From a virus: DNA of 28,261 nt. The notes beneath the pieces are model-generated. The model did no database searches. It was not told the DNA's origin and was given only the letters and a program-made list of their open reading frames with translations. The stretch is from positions 1-28,261 of the IMG/VR virus record IMGVR_UViG_3300009474_000007; one strand, 5' to 3'. Position 1 is the first letter of the stretch. The number at the start of each line of letters is the position of its first letter. Of this stretch, positions 1 to 9,800 are shown in pieces. The translations under genes were made by a program, and so were the position numbers.

Positions 1-3000
1 ATTAACATTGCCGCCGCCAAGAAGGTCTAAATTACCTACTCGTAAAGTACCAGCAACAGTAGATATTCCATTGAATGTAGAATTAAATGAATTTGCAAAG
101 GTAACTGTTGCATTAGTAAATGTTGCTGCGTATCCAGTAACTTCCATATTTTGGAACTGGACTATACTATTTGCATTAGGACTAAGAATAGTATAAGTCT
201 CGCCAGCACCCACTAAATTAAGCCTGTTATTAATATCAATAATATCAAAGTTTGCATTTCCAATTGCTTGAGCACCTGCAAATGTAACTGCACCACCAAC
301 GTAAAGGTTTTTAACTTTTAACGTACCATTAACTTCTGCGGCATCAGTAAAATTATAAATTCCTTGACTTGAGCCAACTCCGAGTTGATCTATGACTAAG
401 AAATCTCTATTTTTTTCTTTGGAAATCATTCCCCAACGGCGCCAGTCGTTATCTGCATATACATGGCCAATAAATCCACCTGGATCTGGAGCTGCTATGT
501 AAGAAATGTCTCCAATTTTTGGAGTATCTGTTGGAGTTGAAATTCCAACGGTAAATAATTTTGCCTGAGATGCAACACCTTTGATATATAAATCTCTTGT
601 TTCTAATCCCGTATCAGCAGTTGAAGTAACTTTTTCTGAGAAGTTTACTGGTCCATAAAATTGAGAAGTTTGGTTTTGATTTTCACCACCTTCAACGGTT
701 ATTCTATCTCTTACAACTAAGTCGTCAAAAACTCCACTATTTCTTCCTTGTATTTCTGATTCATTTTCTTCTCCAAAATAGGTTACGATTGGAGCATCTA
801 AGACTTCTTCTTCTCCAGTTTGAGCGTTAACTTTACTCGTACCATTAAAGAATTCTCCTCGATCATTCATACCAGTATAAACTACAGTACCGCCATCTTG
901 TTCTATAGCTTGCGAAACTAGAATTTCGTCATTACTCAATATTCGGTCTTGATTTATTGGTAAGCCAGTAGAATAATTTCCTGGACCATACCCAAGATAT
1001 TCAAATGTATGACTAGATGCACGAAGAATGGAGTGTCTTCTCAACTCTACAGGAATAACCGTTATTTTTTTTACAACGGAATTTAATGGGTGATCTGATG
1101 CAACTGTAGCAAATTGTCCTCTATTTACCGCAAATGTTCCTGATGTGGGCGAGTCAGATAATCGAATAATTTCCGTATCAACTACAACATAATCTCCTCT
1201 TTTGAATCCATTTGCACTTGTAAGGGAAATATTCAAATCTGTCTTTGTGATCAGAGTGCTCGCTGTGGTGGTTATACCCGCATATATGTAATGACCCCTT
1301 CCTCCCAGATTTTCTTCCCCGAATCCTATAGCAGTAGCATTTGCAGAAAGGCCTACTTTATGAATACTAACATTTAATATATTTGATATAGTAGGCAAGG
1401 ATGTAGTAACTCCGGCACTAAATGTAAATGTAGTAACTCCTATGGTCTCTAAAACATTAAAACTTTTTTCAAAATATGTATGGCCACTACCCACGACAGA
1501 GAAAGAATTTCCTGGTGATAATCCGTGAGAATTTCTGGTAGTGACTGTGGCAATTCCAGATTCTCCGGTAAAAACAAATGAGTTAAGTAGTATTCCGGAA
1601 GAACCTAAGAATATTAATGGAAGTCTACTATCAGTTCTAGGCCTATATGTAACTCCAATTCCTAATCGATTTTCTACAGTTATAGTTCGTGATGATGGTA
1701 TATCCGTAATTTTGAAAGTTCCATTATAGAGAGGATCTGCAAATCCATTTAAATCGAGAGAAGATCCTACATGATTATTAATCTCGGAAACTTGAACTAC
1801 TGCGAATGTTGTTGGAGTTCCTGCAGGAGATGCCGATATGGTCATCGTATTTCCTACACCATATGCACATCCGGGATCAATTATTTCTACAGATGAGATC
1901 GTATTTGCAGCAGAAACCACAACATTAACAGTAGAATGTTTGCCATTAATGGATGCATTTATAAGTTCTGTAGAATATATCGTTGTAGTGACTCCAGTAG
2001 AATTATTATACCCGGCTCCAGGATTTATGAGAGTTAAATGTTTAATTCCATTAAGGTTGTGATCAATATCAGTAAATAATGTAATAGTTGTGTTACCAGT
2101 ACCAGTAACAACAGCATCAGTAACTGCAAATCCAATACGATTATTTTGGAGAAAATAGTTTAAACTTTCTCTTGTAAGAGAATTTCTTCTTTCATTGGTA
2201 GTTACTTTACCTAAAGGAGAAAGTTCTGCATAACTTATTGTAGGTTGTGGATCAGATTGATAGTTGTCACGGTCTTGTTGTGGAAAAAGATTTCTAACAT
2301 CTTGGTTAAACTTTTTGGCGCTCAATCCAAAACCAACCTCAGAGTCAATTTCAATACTTCCGCAAAGAGGTATTATATGATATATGCCGTCTTGACCATC
2401 AGATCCCGGTATTAATTTCTTAATTTCTTGACTTCTATAGATATACACACTATCTTTATATTTTTTCCTTTGAACAAGTGGCAGTGATTCTACTTGTTGT
2501 TGGGTACTTCTTTGATTTACTAAATTTTGAAAAGTTCCTGGATCTGTAGTTAATCTATATGTAAATGATTTTGGATTCAGAACACTTATAACTTCAAAAT
2601 CACCATTGAATCCCAGATTATCCGTAGCATTTGTGTTGTTTGAACTCTTTACTTTTGTTATTTTTACAACATCTCGTGCCACTAATTTATGTGGCAATTC
2701 TGTAACTACGGTAACTATGGTTGCAAGCCAACCAGCAGTCTTAATAAGTTTTGGATTTCTTAATTGAGTTGCGTTAGATAGTGGTGAAGTTAATAATGAT
2801 GCACTACCTATACCAACGGATTTACTTTCTTGAAAAGTAAATCCATCACTGGGTTGCCTAGAGTTACCGAATTCTTTTGGAATTACATATCTAAGTTTAT
2901 ATACTCTTTCGTTTAGACCTCTGTTATCAACTCTTCTCGTTACAAAACTTGCACCAGTTACGTCTCCAATTATTGATGTACCTATTCCAACAATTCCACC

Positions 3001-5268
3001 ATAGATTGTATTAGTTAAGCTAACTGGAGTACTCTGAATATACCAGTTAGATTTAACCGTATCATATTGAATGGGGTGTCCAGGTTCTCCTGGTTTTTTA
3101 TCTGAAACTGTGCTTATAACTGTTATAACTCCACCTTTATTTGAAATTCCAGAAATAGGACTGTTGGAGTTTGAATCATTTAAAGTAGCCGCAAGTTTGA
3201 TTTGATTTGCAGCAACTCCGGTAGTAATAGCAAAATAGACTTTACCAGACAGTATATTGGTAGGTAATTCGCCATTATCGCTTAAAACTCTTATAGATTC
3301 TCCATTAAACAATTGATGATTTGTTGTAAAATTTAAAGTATTATTTGAGATTTGATTAATACCACCAGGTCTATTAACTTCAAATACTTTTTGTGAAGAT
3401 GTTCCGATTCCACTAGGAACTGTCATCAAAATTGGAGCACTAAAATTATTCTGTTGAGTTCCAATAACTATTGATAATGATAATATTTCCCCTCTCTTAG
3501 CGCCAATTTTGTAACTATCTATCTGAGTTGGTGGGACAACATCCAATTTTGTGTATCCAGCAATATATAATCTTTCAGTGGTAGCAGCAGAAACTATTTT
3601 TGTTGCATCCAAAGATATCCAAGTAACGTTAGCAGTTCTAGGAGAAGGCTCTCTTGGTGGGATGATGTGAGTAATATATCCAACATCATCTCTATCAAAT
3701 GATTCTTCCCGGAAACCAACAGATTCTAATGATATTGCGCCAAAGTTTGAGTTAGAGTTGGTGATGGACATGTCTCCACCACTTTCAGCAACAAAATGTC
3801 TAGCAAAACCGATGGCAAAAATTGAAACACATTGAAAAAGTGCATCATTAGTCACCTTCATGTGAAAACTTTCAAATCCGGGACGATAAATTGACCTGGA
3901 ATTGGTATGTAATGGTTTTTTGGATTCTTCTACTGTTAGGATATCATTGTAAATGTTTGTTGTAGGATCATACAGTATAAATGCGTTCTCATCTTTTTGC
4001 AATGAAATCCCGGTAAATTGTGCAGTCACCATAGATTTGAATCCCGTGGCTTTACTACCATCTCCAAGTATCCCGTTTACACCGAAGACAGAACGTAAGG
4101 AGACATTAAAAATATAGGGGGAAGCGGAGGCTACACTATCCGATTGTACTTTTGCCGTGGCATTCAATATATCACCAAATTCCGGCGCCGGATTTGTAGG
4201 AGTCTCTGGAGCAATATATTGAAATTGGTTAGTAGTTACGACATTCGATACTAAAAATGATCCCGTATAACTGATGGGATTAGTTGTTATTCCCGAAATA
4301 AGAACTGGAGTATCTTTAAATAGTCCATGATTGACATTAGTTGTTATTGTGATGGTAGTGGTCGGTGTTATTCCATTTCCAGAACGAACACTGGTAATAC
4401 CCAGAGGGTTTGGTTGAATATCGCCAACAATTCTAAATTCATCAATTGAAGGTTCAAAATCTGTTCCACCAACAGCAGGGAAATTTGGAAGACCTCTTCC
4501 GGAAGTTGTTCCGTATGCGTGAGTAAGTTTATAATAATACATTTCAAGGTCAGTGACTCCCGTTGCATTTCCATCGAGAATTACTTCATTTACCCCATCA
4601 GCAAATTCAAAACAAGTTAATTTGTGATGAGAAAAGTTTGGCGCAACTTTTCTAATAGTTGAGTCTTTATAACAAGCCCTTTGCGGATCAGCATCAAAAA
4701 TAGTAAATGCACTAAAATAACAAGTACCGGTAGTTCTAAAGATTGCAGATGGAGATTCACTTGAATTTAGTGGATCTGGTACATATAATGGTCTTATTTT
4801 TGTTTTACGAAGTTCTAACCCAACAACAGAAGTACCACGGGGCAATATTACTCCGCCATTTATTGAGTTAAATTTTCTCAGATCATTTGTTTCATCAAAA
4901 ATATCGAAGTTTGAATTTAAAGTAAATTCAGTAATTGTTGCTCCAGAAGTTGTCCAACTACCATTAACACGTTGTTTGAATACAGCATTTGAAGAAACAT
5001 CTTGTATAGCTGTTCCCGGTCTATTATCAATATAGTGTACTCCGGGATATACTAAAATTGTTGTTCTATCATTTAAATCGTTATTTTTTCCTACCTGATA
5101 CGAAAATCTTGCAGATTCTATTAGTGCCCTTTGAATTGTTCTGAAAGGTCTGGTTAAAGAATTTCCTCTATTTTCAATACTATCTGTCGCATCAAAATCT
5201 GAAGGGTTTACATAAAGAATATTACCTTCGGCATTCTTAAGAAAATTCTCTAATCTACTTAACGGCAT
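1..5268 (-). CDS. Giant fibre-like virion structural protein, C-terminus cut by window edge
   Basis: From ATG at 5268 the frame stays open for exactly 1756 codons to base 1, so the protein is over 1756 aa and its end is missing. The N-terminus (MPLSRLENFLKNAEGNILYV, then RPFRTIQRALIESARFSYQ and a VYPGVHYID stretch) resembles the DUF1565/pectin-lyase-like start of beta-helical proteins. Around residue 496 lies GGDMSITNSNSNFG, nearly repeated in the 1271-aa fibre. GxGY-type segments occur near residues 1081 and 1130. The last 100 or so visible residues turn into fibre-shaft-like repeats (NGISTVAGTLRVGNL). An AGGAAG ribosome site lies 6 bases before the ATG. A hairpin terminator and a late-promoter-like box sit just upstream, so it probably has its own transcript. 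I infer a baseplate-attached fibre or gp10-like wedge/adhesin role; the family is not certain. Confidence 0.8.
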   Translation of the reverse strand, partial: MPLSRLENFLKNAEGNILYVNPSDFDATDSIENRGNSLTRPFRTIQRALIESARFSYQVGKNNDLNDRTTILVYPGVHYIDNRPGTAIQDVSSNAVFKQRVNGSWTTSGATITEFTLNSNFDIFDETNDLRKFNSINGGVILPRGTSVVGLELRKTKIRPLYVPDPLNSSESPSAIFRTTGTCYFSAFTIFDADPQRACYKDSTIRKVAPNFSHHKLTCFEFADGVNEVILDGNATGVTDLEMYYYKLTHAYGTTSGRGLPNFPAVGGTDFEPSIDEFRIVGDIQPNPLGITSVRSGNGITPTTTITITTNVNHGLFKDTPVLISGITTNPISYTGSFLVSNVVTTNQFQYIAPETPTNPAPEFGDILNATAKVQSDSVASASPYIFNVSLRSVFGVNGILGDGSKATGFKSMVTAQFTGISLQKDENAFILYDPTTNIYNDILTVEESKKPLHTNSRSIYRPGFESFHMKVTNDALFQCVSIFAIGFARHFVAESGGDMSITNSNSNFGAISLESVGFREESFDRDDVGYITHIIPPREPSPRTANVTWISLDATKIVSAATTERLYIAGYTKLDVVPPTQIDSYKIGAKRGEILSLSIVIGTQQNNFSAPILMTVPSGIGTSSQKVFEVNRPGGINQISNNTLNFTTNHQLFNGESIRVLSDNGELPTNILSGKVYFAITTGVAANQIKLAATLNDSNSNSPISGISNKGGVITVISTVSDKKPGEPGHPIQYDTVKSNWYIQSTPVSLTNTIYGGIVGIGTSIIGDVTGASFVTRRVDNRGLNERVYKLRYVIPKEFGNSRQPSDGFTFQESKSVGIGSASLLTSPLSNATQLRNPKLIKTAGWLATIVTVVTELPHKLVARDVVKITKVKSSNNTNATDNLGFNGDFEVISVLNPKSFTYRLTTDPGTFQNLVNQRSTQQQVESLPLVQRKKYKDSVYIYRSQEIKKLIPGSDGQDGIYHIIPLCGSIEIDSEVGFGLSAKKFNQDVRNLFPQQDRDNYQSDPQPTISYAELSPLGKVTTNERRNSLTRESLNYFLQNNRIGFAVTDAVVTGTGNTTITLFTDIDHNLNGIKHLTLINPGAGYNNSTGVTTTIYSTELINASINGKHSTVNVVVSAANTISSVEIIDPGCAYGVGNTMTISASPAGTPTTFAVVQVSEINNHVGSSLDLNGFADPLYNGTFKITDIPSSRTITVENRLGIGVTYRPRTDSRLPLIFLGSSGILLNSFVFTGESGIATVTTRNSHGLSPGNSFSVVGSGHTYFEKSFNVLETIGVTTFTFSAGVTTSLPTISNILNVSIHKVGLSANATAIGFGEENLGGRGHYIYAGITTTASTLITKTDLNISLTSANGFKRGDYVVVDTEIIRLSDSPTSGTFAVNRGQFATVASDHPLNSVVKKITVIPVELRRHSILRASSHTFEYLGYGPGNYSTGLPINQDRILSNDEILVSQAIEQDGGTVVYTGMNDRGEFFNGTSKVNAQTGEEEVLDAPIVTYFGEENESEIQGRNSGVFDDLVVRDRITVEGGENQNQTSQFYGPVNFSEKVTSTADTGLETRDLYIKGVASQAKLFTVGISTPTDTPKIGDISYIAAPDPGGFIGHVYADNDWRRWGMISKEKNRDFLVIDQLGVGSSQGIYNFTDAAEVNGTLKVKNLYVGGAVTFAGAQAIGNANFDIIDINNRLNLVGAGETYTILSPNANSIVQFQNMEVTGYAATFTNATVTFANSFNSTFNGISTVAGTLRVGNLDLLGGGNVN

Positions 5269-5297
5269 TGTGTCTTCCTACAGTGACAAATATCTTC

Positions 5298-5305
5298 TTT
5301 TTATA
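5298..5305 (-). promoter_or_regulatory. Candidate T4-type late promoter for the giant gene
   Basis: On the minus strand the box reads TATAAAAA, one mismatch from the T4 late consensus TATAAATA. It lies 30 bases before the ATG at 5268, close to the 28-base spacing of the perfect box in front of gene 4. It is just downstream of a terminator, which makes a fresh start of transcription sensible. An AT-rich genome gives such boxes by chance, so support is moderate. Confidence 0.45.
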
Positions 5306-5315
5306 TTTAGACACT

Positions 5316-5341
5316 AAAAAACCTCCCTCACGGAAGGTTTT
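5316..5341 (-). terminator. Rho-independent terminator after the small-gene cluster
   Basis: On the minus strand, AAAACCT pairs with AGGTTTT, followed inward by one mismatch, two G-C pairs and a 4-base loop. The 3' arm ends in a run of six T. It lies 18 bases beyond the stop of the 60-aa gene and just upstream of the candidate promoter for the giant gene, so it separates two transcription units. The plus-strand reading has only four T after the stem and would be weaker. Confidence 0.75.
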
Positions 5342-5359
5342 AAAGTCACACTTTTTGAG

Positions 5360-5542
5360 TCACTTTGAGAAACTTATATTGTCTTGATTATTACTAATAA
5401 GATATTCTACAGTGTTTGCAATATCTGCCATTGCCAGTCTCAAATCTTCTTGTTGACCCGATTCCATGTCAAAAGTAACCGGATCTGTGAGAGTCCATCT
5501 CCATTTATTCATATCTTTATTATGCCAGAGGTTAATTATCAT
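5360..5542 (-). CDS. Small hypothetical protein, 60 aa
   Basis: The product is 60 aa, with an aromatic N-terminal part (NKWRWTLTDP), a central GQQEDLRLAMADI and a helical C-terminal half (ANTVEYLI). There is no signal peptide or membrane segment. Its start overlaps the end of the upstream 51-aa gene by 11 bases, which suggests translational coupling, and a terminator follows its stop. The even, protein-like composition and tight packing support a real gene. I cannot assign a function. It resembles the small conserved proteins of T4-like cyanophages by impression only. Confidence 0.65.
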   Translation of the reverse strand: MIINLWHNKDMNKWRWTLTDPVTFDMESGQQEDLRLAMADIANTVEYLISNNQDNISFSK

Positions 5543-5687
5543 TCTTATAGTGTTCTAGTTCAATCCATTTTAAAAGAGCATTAAGTTCCCCTCTTTTTGA
5601 TTCTGACATATCCTGACCTTTATTAAAGATGTAGAAATCTATAGCCTCAATGACATTTTTACGGTCTTGTTGTGATATTAGGGACAT
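5532..5687 (-). CDS. Small hypothetical protein, 51 aa
   Basis: The frame starts at ATG 5687 and ends at TAA 5532-5534, giving 51 aa beginning MSLISQQDRKNVIEAIDFYI and ending KWIELEHYKNDN. It is predicted to be almost all helical and charged, with no membrane segment and no recognised domain. It overlaps the next gene by 11 bases and has only a short gap to the gene before it, so it sits well in a run of small minus-strand genes. No clear Shine-Dalgarno is visible. The function is unknown. Confidence 0.6.
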   Translation of the reverse strand: MSLISQQDRKNVIEAIDFYIFNKGQDMSESKRGELNALLKWIELEHYKNDN

Positions 5688-5724
5688 ATTGAAGTTTTTA
5701 ACCAATCAAACAATTATAGGTTAT

Positions 5725-6003
5725 TTAGTTTATCTCGTCAAGTGCCTCTGGATTCTCAAGATCTAATTTAAAAAGGCAGGGATGACATTGTTCATCTATA
5801 AGATAGAATGATTTTAAATAGAAAAATTCTGGGTCATAGGTTAGATGTTCATTTGCTCTCTTGATGATTTCTGGGTCATCTTGTACTATTGAAGGCAATT
5901 CATCAAAAGTAAAAGCAATCCCATTTATATAATATGTCTTAATAATGAACTTATCGTCTTCAGTTACATACCAATTATAAGAACAAGTAATCTTATAAGA
6001 CAT
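5725..6003 (-). CDS. Hypothetical protein, 92 aa
   Basis: This 92-aa acidic, aromatic-rich protein (YNWYVTEDDKF, then DELPSIVQDDPEII, then EQCHPCLFKLDLENPE) has no signal peptide, membrane helix or motif that I recognise. The two Cys in CHPC could be a redox or metal pair, but two residues alone prove nothing. A GAAAGAG ribosome site precedes the ATG. An AATAAATA box about 21 bases upstream of the start is one mismatch from the late promoter consensus but is not convincing. The gene directly follows the tRNA gene on the same strand. Confidence 0.6.
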   Translation of the reverse strand: MSYKITCSYNWYVTEDDKFIIKTYYINGIAFTFDELPSIVQDDPEIIKRANEHLTYDPEFFYLKSFYLIDEQCHPCLFKLDLENPEALDEIN

Positions 6004-6036
6004 TTAATCTCTTTCGTATATTATATTTATTTGTAA

Positions 6037-6109
6037 TACCCGTGAGTGGATTCGAACCACCGCTTGAGAGATTTTAAGTCTCTTGCCTCTACCGCTGGGC
6101 TACACGGGC
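6037..6109 (-). tRNA. tRNA with anticodon UAA (Leu), short variable loop
   Basis: On the minus strand, 73 bases fold as a cloverleaf: acceptor GCCCGTG/CACGGGT with a terminal G-U pair, a 3-bp D stem with the GG pair in the loop, anticodon stem AGAGA/TCTCT around loop CTTAAAA, a 5-base variable region, and a T arm with TTCGAAT. U33 is followed by TAA, which reads UUA (Leu). The discriminator base is A and no CCA is encoded. The anticodon arm and its flanks resemble bacterial tRNA-Leu(UAA), but bacterial Leu tRNAs are about 85 bases with a long variable arm that is absent here. It could supply UUA decoding in an AT-rich phage. Confidence 0.9.
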
Positions 6110-6118
6110 TATAATGTA

Positions 6119-6325
6119 TTAATCTTTGTACGTCCCAGGATGATACTTTAAGTACTCAAAGAAAGTCAGTTTCATTTCTTTTTGACTCATTCCACAGTTT
6201 TTTGCGGCTGCGGGTAAAGTCATTGTACACTTAAAAAGTGCCTGATTTGATTCTTCCACATTTTGCGGAGTCGTCTTTACCGGAATGTCTTTGAGTGTAA
6301 GTTTGTTTATTTTGGGTAAACTCAT
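6119..6325 (-). CDS. Small hypothetical protein with HTH-like C-terminal half, 68 aa
   Basis: The product is 68 aa. The N-terminal half is Lys/Thr-rich and looks flexible (PKINKLTLKDIPVKTTPQN). The C-terminal half (LPAAAKNCGMSQKEMKLTFF) has the helix-turn-helix rhythm of AA..CGMS..EMK, ending EYLKYHPGTYKD. This could be a small DNA-binding or transcription-modifying protein, but that is inference from helix spacing only. It lies 9 bases upstream of the tRNA on the same strand, so both may share a transcript. Confidence 0.65.
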   Translation of the reverse strand: MSLPKINKLTLKDIPVKTTPQNVEESNQALFKCTMTLPAAAKNCGMSQKEMKLTFFEYLKYHPGTYKD

Positions 6326-6354
6326 ATTAATATGTGAAACTTTTTTATTAGGTT

Positions 6355-6531
6355 TTATACTTTATCAGCAACAACTTCACCACGAAGTTCCGCAAGTTTT
6401 GCAGTTGCAAGAGATTCTACGCATGTCCAATATAGTTCCCCACTCATTGGAAAGAATTCGGCTACAAAATGTGATGCAGTATCTTCTTGAACTTCACGGA
6501 GTTCTTGAAGAATGTCGCGGTCAATGATCAT
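6355..6531 (-). CDS. Small hypothetical protein, 58 aa
   Basis: The frame runs from ATG 6531 to TAA 6355-6357 and encodes 58 aa, starting MIIDRDILQELREVQEDTAS and ending LRGEVVADKV. The middle contains FPMSGELYWTCVESLATAKL. It is predicted to be largely helical and acidic, soluble, and has no recognised domain. It follows the 83-aa gene after a 72-base gap that also holds a possible 15-codon micro-ORF. Codon pattern and position within the same-strand series support a real gene. The function is unknown. Confidence 0.65.
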   Translation of the reverse strand: MIIDRDILQELREVQEDTASHFVAEFFPMSGELYWTCVESLATAKLAELRGEVVADKV

Positions 6532-6603
6532 GGGTGTTTGAAGTTTTATTTTACTTCTGTATCATACCACCAATCGGACCTGGTGGCAAGCGACTAATCT
6601 TAA

Positions 6604-6855
6604 TTATGTACTTGCAATACCTACTAATACTTCATCTGGAGTTTTAAATTCAATTATACCAATTTTCAATTTATTTTCGACACCTCGGAGTTGTCCTTCA
6701 AGAATTTCTTTGAAATAATCTTCATCTACCGAACCATTCTCAAGGTACGGAATATTAATAGTCCTCTTATATTCAAAGTTTTCTTCATTTATGTAAGTGA
6801 CTTCTACAGTTTTATCATCTGATTCAAAATCTGCAACAATGTATGTACTGATCAT
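6604..6855 (-). CDS. Small protein coupled to the S74 tail fibre, 83 aa
   Basis: The 83-aa product looks like a compact alpha/beta protein: beta-rich start (TYIVADFESDDKTVEVTYIN), an acidic middle (NGSVDEDYFKEILEGQLRGV), and IGIIEF. Its ATG overlaps the fibre stop codon as ATGA, so translation is probably coupled to the 1744-aa fibre. T4-like phages often place a fibre-assembly chaperone or small adhesin directly after a fibre gene (T4 gp38 after gp37 is the known case), but this sequence has no gp38-like glycine-rich segments. The chaperone role is only suggested by position. Confidence 0.7.
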   Translation of the reverse strand: MISTYIVADFESDDKTVEVTYINEENFEYKRTINIPYLENGSVDEDYFKEILEGQLRGVENKLKIGIIEFKTPDEVLVGIAST

Positions 6856-9800
6856 TTTTTTAATTTATTAATTTCATCTGTAAGATTATTTATCTGTTCC
6901 TGTTGTTCTTTGATTGCTTCTACGAGAAGACTGACAAGGTTTCCATATGCAACTGATTTGATTCCATCATTACCCTCCATAACAACTTCAGGGAGTACTT
7001 TTTCTACTTCTTGGGCAATTACCCCCGCATGTCTCTTTTCTTTGTCTTCTTGGTCATTTCTGGTAAATGTAACACCACGAATTTGAGATATTTTTTCAAG
7101 AGCATTGGGGATGACTTCGACATTTTCTTTCAGTTTAATATCAGAATTTGCAATTACTTCTCCGGTAACAGTTAAATTACTACTGGAATCTAAGGTCATT
7201 GCAACTGTTCCCCCCGCACCAGGAGCATTTTGACCACCAGTATGAGAACCACCACGATGCCAAGAAAATCTACTAGCACTTCTATAATATAGTGTACTAT
7301 TTTGAACACCTAAACCATAAGACGTTGACCACAAATTAAGCATCTGACGTGCGCTAGATCCAAATGATAAAGTATGTGGATTAGATATTGTACTTGATGC
7401 ATCAGTTCTTACAAAAGAAGTCGAGTTTAAACCATCAAGTAAGTCAGCATCTAGACCACTTCCCGCACCATCATTACTGTCATTCCAGTAATTAACCCAA
7501 CCACCAAAAGAATTTGCTGATATATTTCTTGTTCTAAGTCTATTAGCATTATCTTCCCATCCCCAAGCAACCTGCGTACCCCAGAAATTTGATCCGTTGG
7601 AATGACGCATGTTCTGATAGAACCACCAAGTTCCGCCCGGACTGTTTGTTAAGCTGGCGTCATCACCCTGTATCCTAGTTGATCCTGCTGGAGTATTTCG
7701 GAAGTCCGGGTTTAGGTTACCCGAAGAACCTGTTCTCTGTATATAATTTGAACTGTTTAAGAAGGTTGCCGAAGTTGCCGAAGTTGCGGTAGCTGCATTA
7801 CCATCAATACTAATATTCAAGGACTGTCCACTGAGAAATGCTGCAACTTTTGCTGCAGTAGCAGATCGATAATAATTGTCTCCAAATTTAGCCATTATAT
7901 AAGTGATATTACCAGTACTTACATTGTCAGTAGAGTTAAAGTAATTACCAAAACCATATCTTCTATTATCGTCACCATTACCGTCTCTCGCTACAATAGT
8001 GTTTGCTACTGTAGTAATTGATGAATTCAATCCATCAAGTAAATCAGCATCAAGACCACTTCCCGATCCATCATTTGAAGAGTTCCAAATTTTACTCCAA
8101 GCCGTTGCACCACTAGCATTTGTGGAACGATAATACAAATTAGTCTGATCGAAGAAACTTGCAGCAATTTGCATAGAATAATAGTTTGCATTATTACTAT
8201 GAGTACAAGCAAGCATATGCATCCAACTGGTATTTATTGGCCATCCCTCTGCAATTGTTGCAGTGTCGTGTTCATAGAATCCACTATCAGTTCTGGTTGT
8301 TATATTTGCTTTATTAACGGCATCATTACTAAATGTGCAACCAGTCACATTTCCAGACAATGTTGGTACACTTAATACATTAGTTGTTTTATTAAAAGTA
8401 AGATTAGAATTTCCTGCAAAAAAACCGTTGTCATTAAATTGAACTTGAGTATTTGCACCAGCAGCAGATACGGAAGCAGCATTAATCCCAGTAATACCAG
8501 TATTAGTAACAGAAGTAATTCTACCTTTAGCATCAACAGTAAATACTGGTACTGTAGTTGAAGAGCCATAAGTATTAGCAGCGACCCCAGAGTTAGCTAA
8601 AGTTCCTACATTAGTAACATTAGAACTTCCATTAAAATTAACATTCCAAGATACGTCTCCAGTAATCGCTATATTTCTTGATGTCGTTAATTTATCTGCA
8701 TTTAATACTGTAGCTGTAGTAAAGTTAACACTAGTATTGGTAACTGAGGTTATCCTACCTTTAGAATCAACGGTAAATACTGGTACTGTAGTTGAAGAAC
8801 CATAAGTGTTAGCAGTAACTCCAGAGTTAGCTAAAGTTCCTACTGAAGTAACATTAGTACTTCCATCAAAATTAACATTCCAAGTCAAATCTCCCGTGAT
8901 TGCTATATTTCTTGATGTTGTTAATTTATCTGCATTTAATACTGTAGCAGCACTAAAGTTAACACCAGTATTAGTAACTGAGGTTATCCTACCTTTAGAA
9001 TCTACTGTGAATACTGGTACTGAAGTTGAAGAACCATAAGTACTGGCAACAACACCAGAGTTAGCTAAAGTTCCTACTGAAGTAACATTAGTACTTCCAT
9101 TAAAATTAACATTCCAAGCTAAGTCTCCAGTAACTGCTATATTTCTTGATGTTGTTAATTTATCCGCATTTAATACTGTAGCAGCACTAAAGTTAACACT
9201 AGTATTGGTAACAGAAGTAATTCTACCTTTAGAATCTACTGTGAATACTGGTACTGTAGTTGAAGAACCATAAGTAGCAGCGGTAACACCTGTATTATCT
9301 AAAGTAGTAACTAAATTAACGTTACCGGTTCCATCAAAAGAAACTGTAGGAGCATCTACATCTCCACTAATACTAAAGTTTCTTGCGGTTGTTAATTTAG
9401 TTGCAGTATCGGCATTACCAATAAATTGACCATTAAATGCAGTGGCATAAATGGTACTCCAACGATTCGACGTTCCACCTAAATCTAAAGTTGCATTCGT
9501 AGATGGAAGAACATTAGAATTAATTCTGGAGGTAAAGGTTACTGTATCAGTAATATCATCATCGCCTATAGTTACATTCCCATTAAATGTAGATGTGCCG
9601 GTTACTGTTAGGTTAGTTGCCGTTAATACATTAGTAGAAGCATTATAAGAAATATCAGCATCTGTATATAATGATTCGTAACCTGCTGGATTATTATTAG
9701 AATCAACAAAAGTGGGATATAATATAGTTGCGCTTGATCTTACAGTTTTTATAGTATCCGATTGAGAGACTGTAGCAGTACTAAAGTTAACACTAGTATT

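Noticed and set aside
6567-6586. CCACC...GGTGG hairpin as a terminator
   Set aside because: The stem is only 5 bp with a 10-base loop and no T run on either strand; the bases are better explained by the PPGPIGG micro-ORF.
6852-8300. Diversity-generating retroelement acting on the fibre tip
   Set aside because: No reverse transcriptase gene or template repeat is seen anywhere in the window.
8490-9400. CRISPR-like array
   Set aside because: The repeats are 234 bases long, have no unique spacers, and stay in frame inside the fibre coding sequence.
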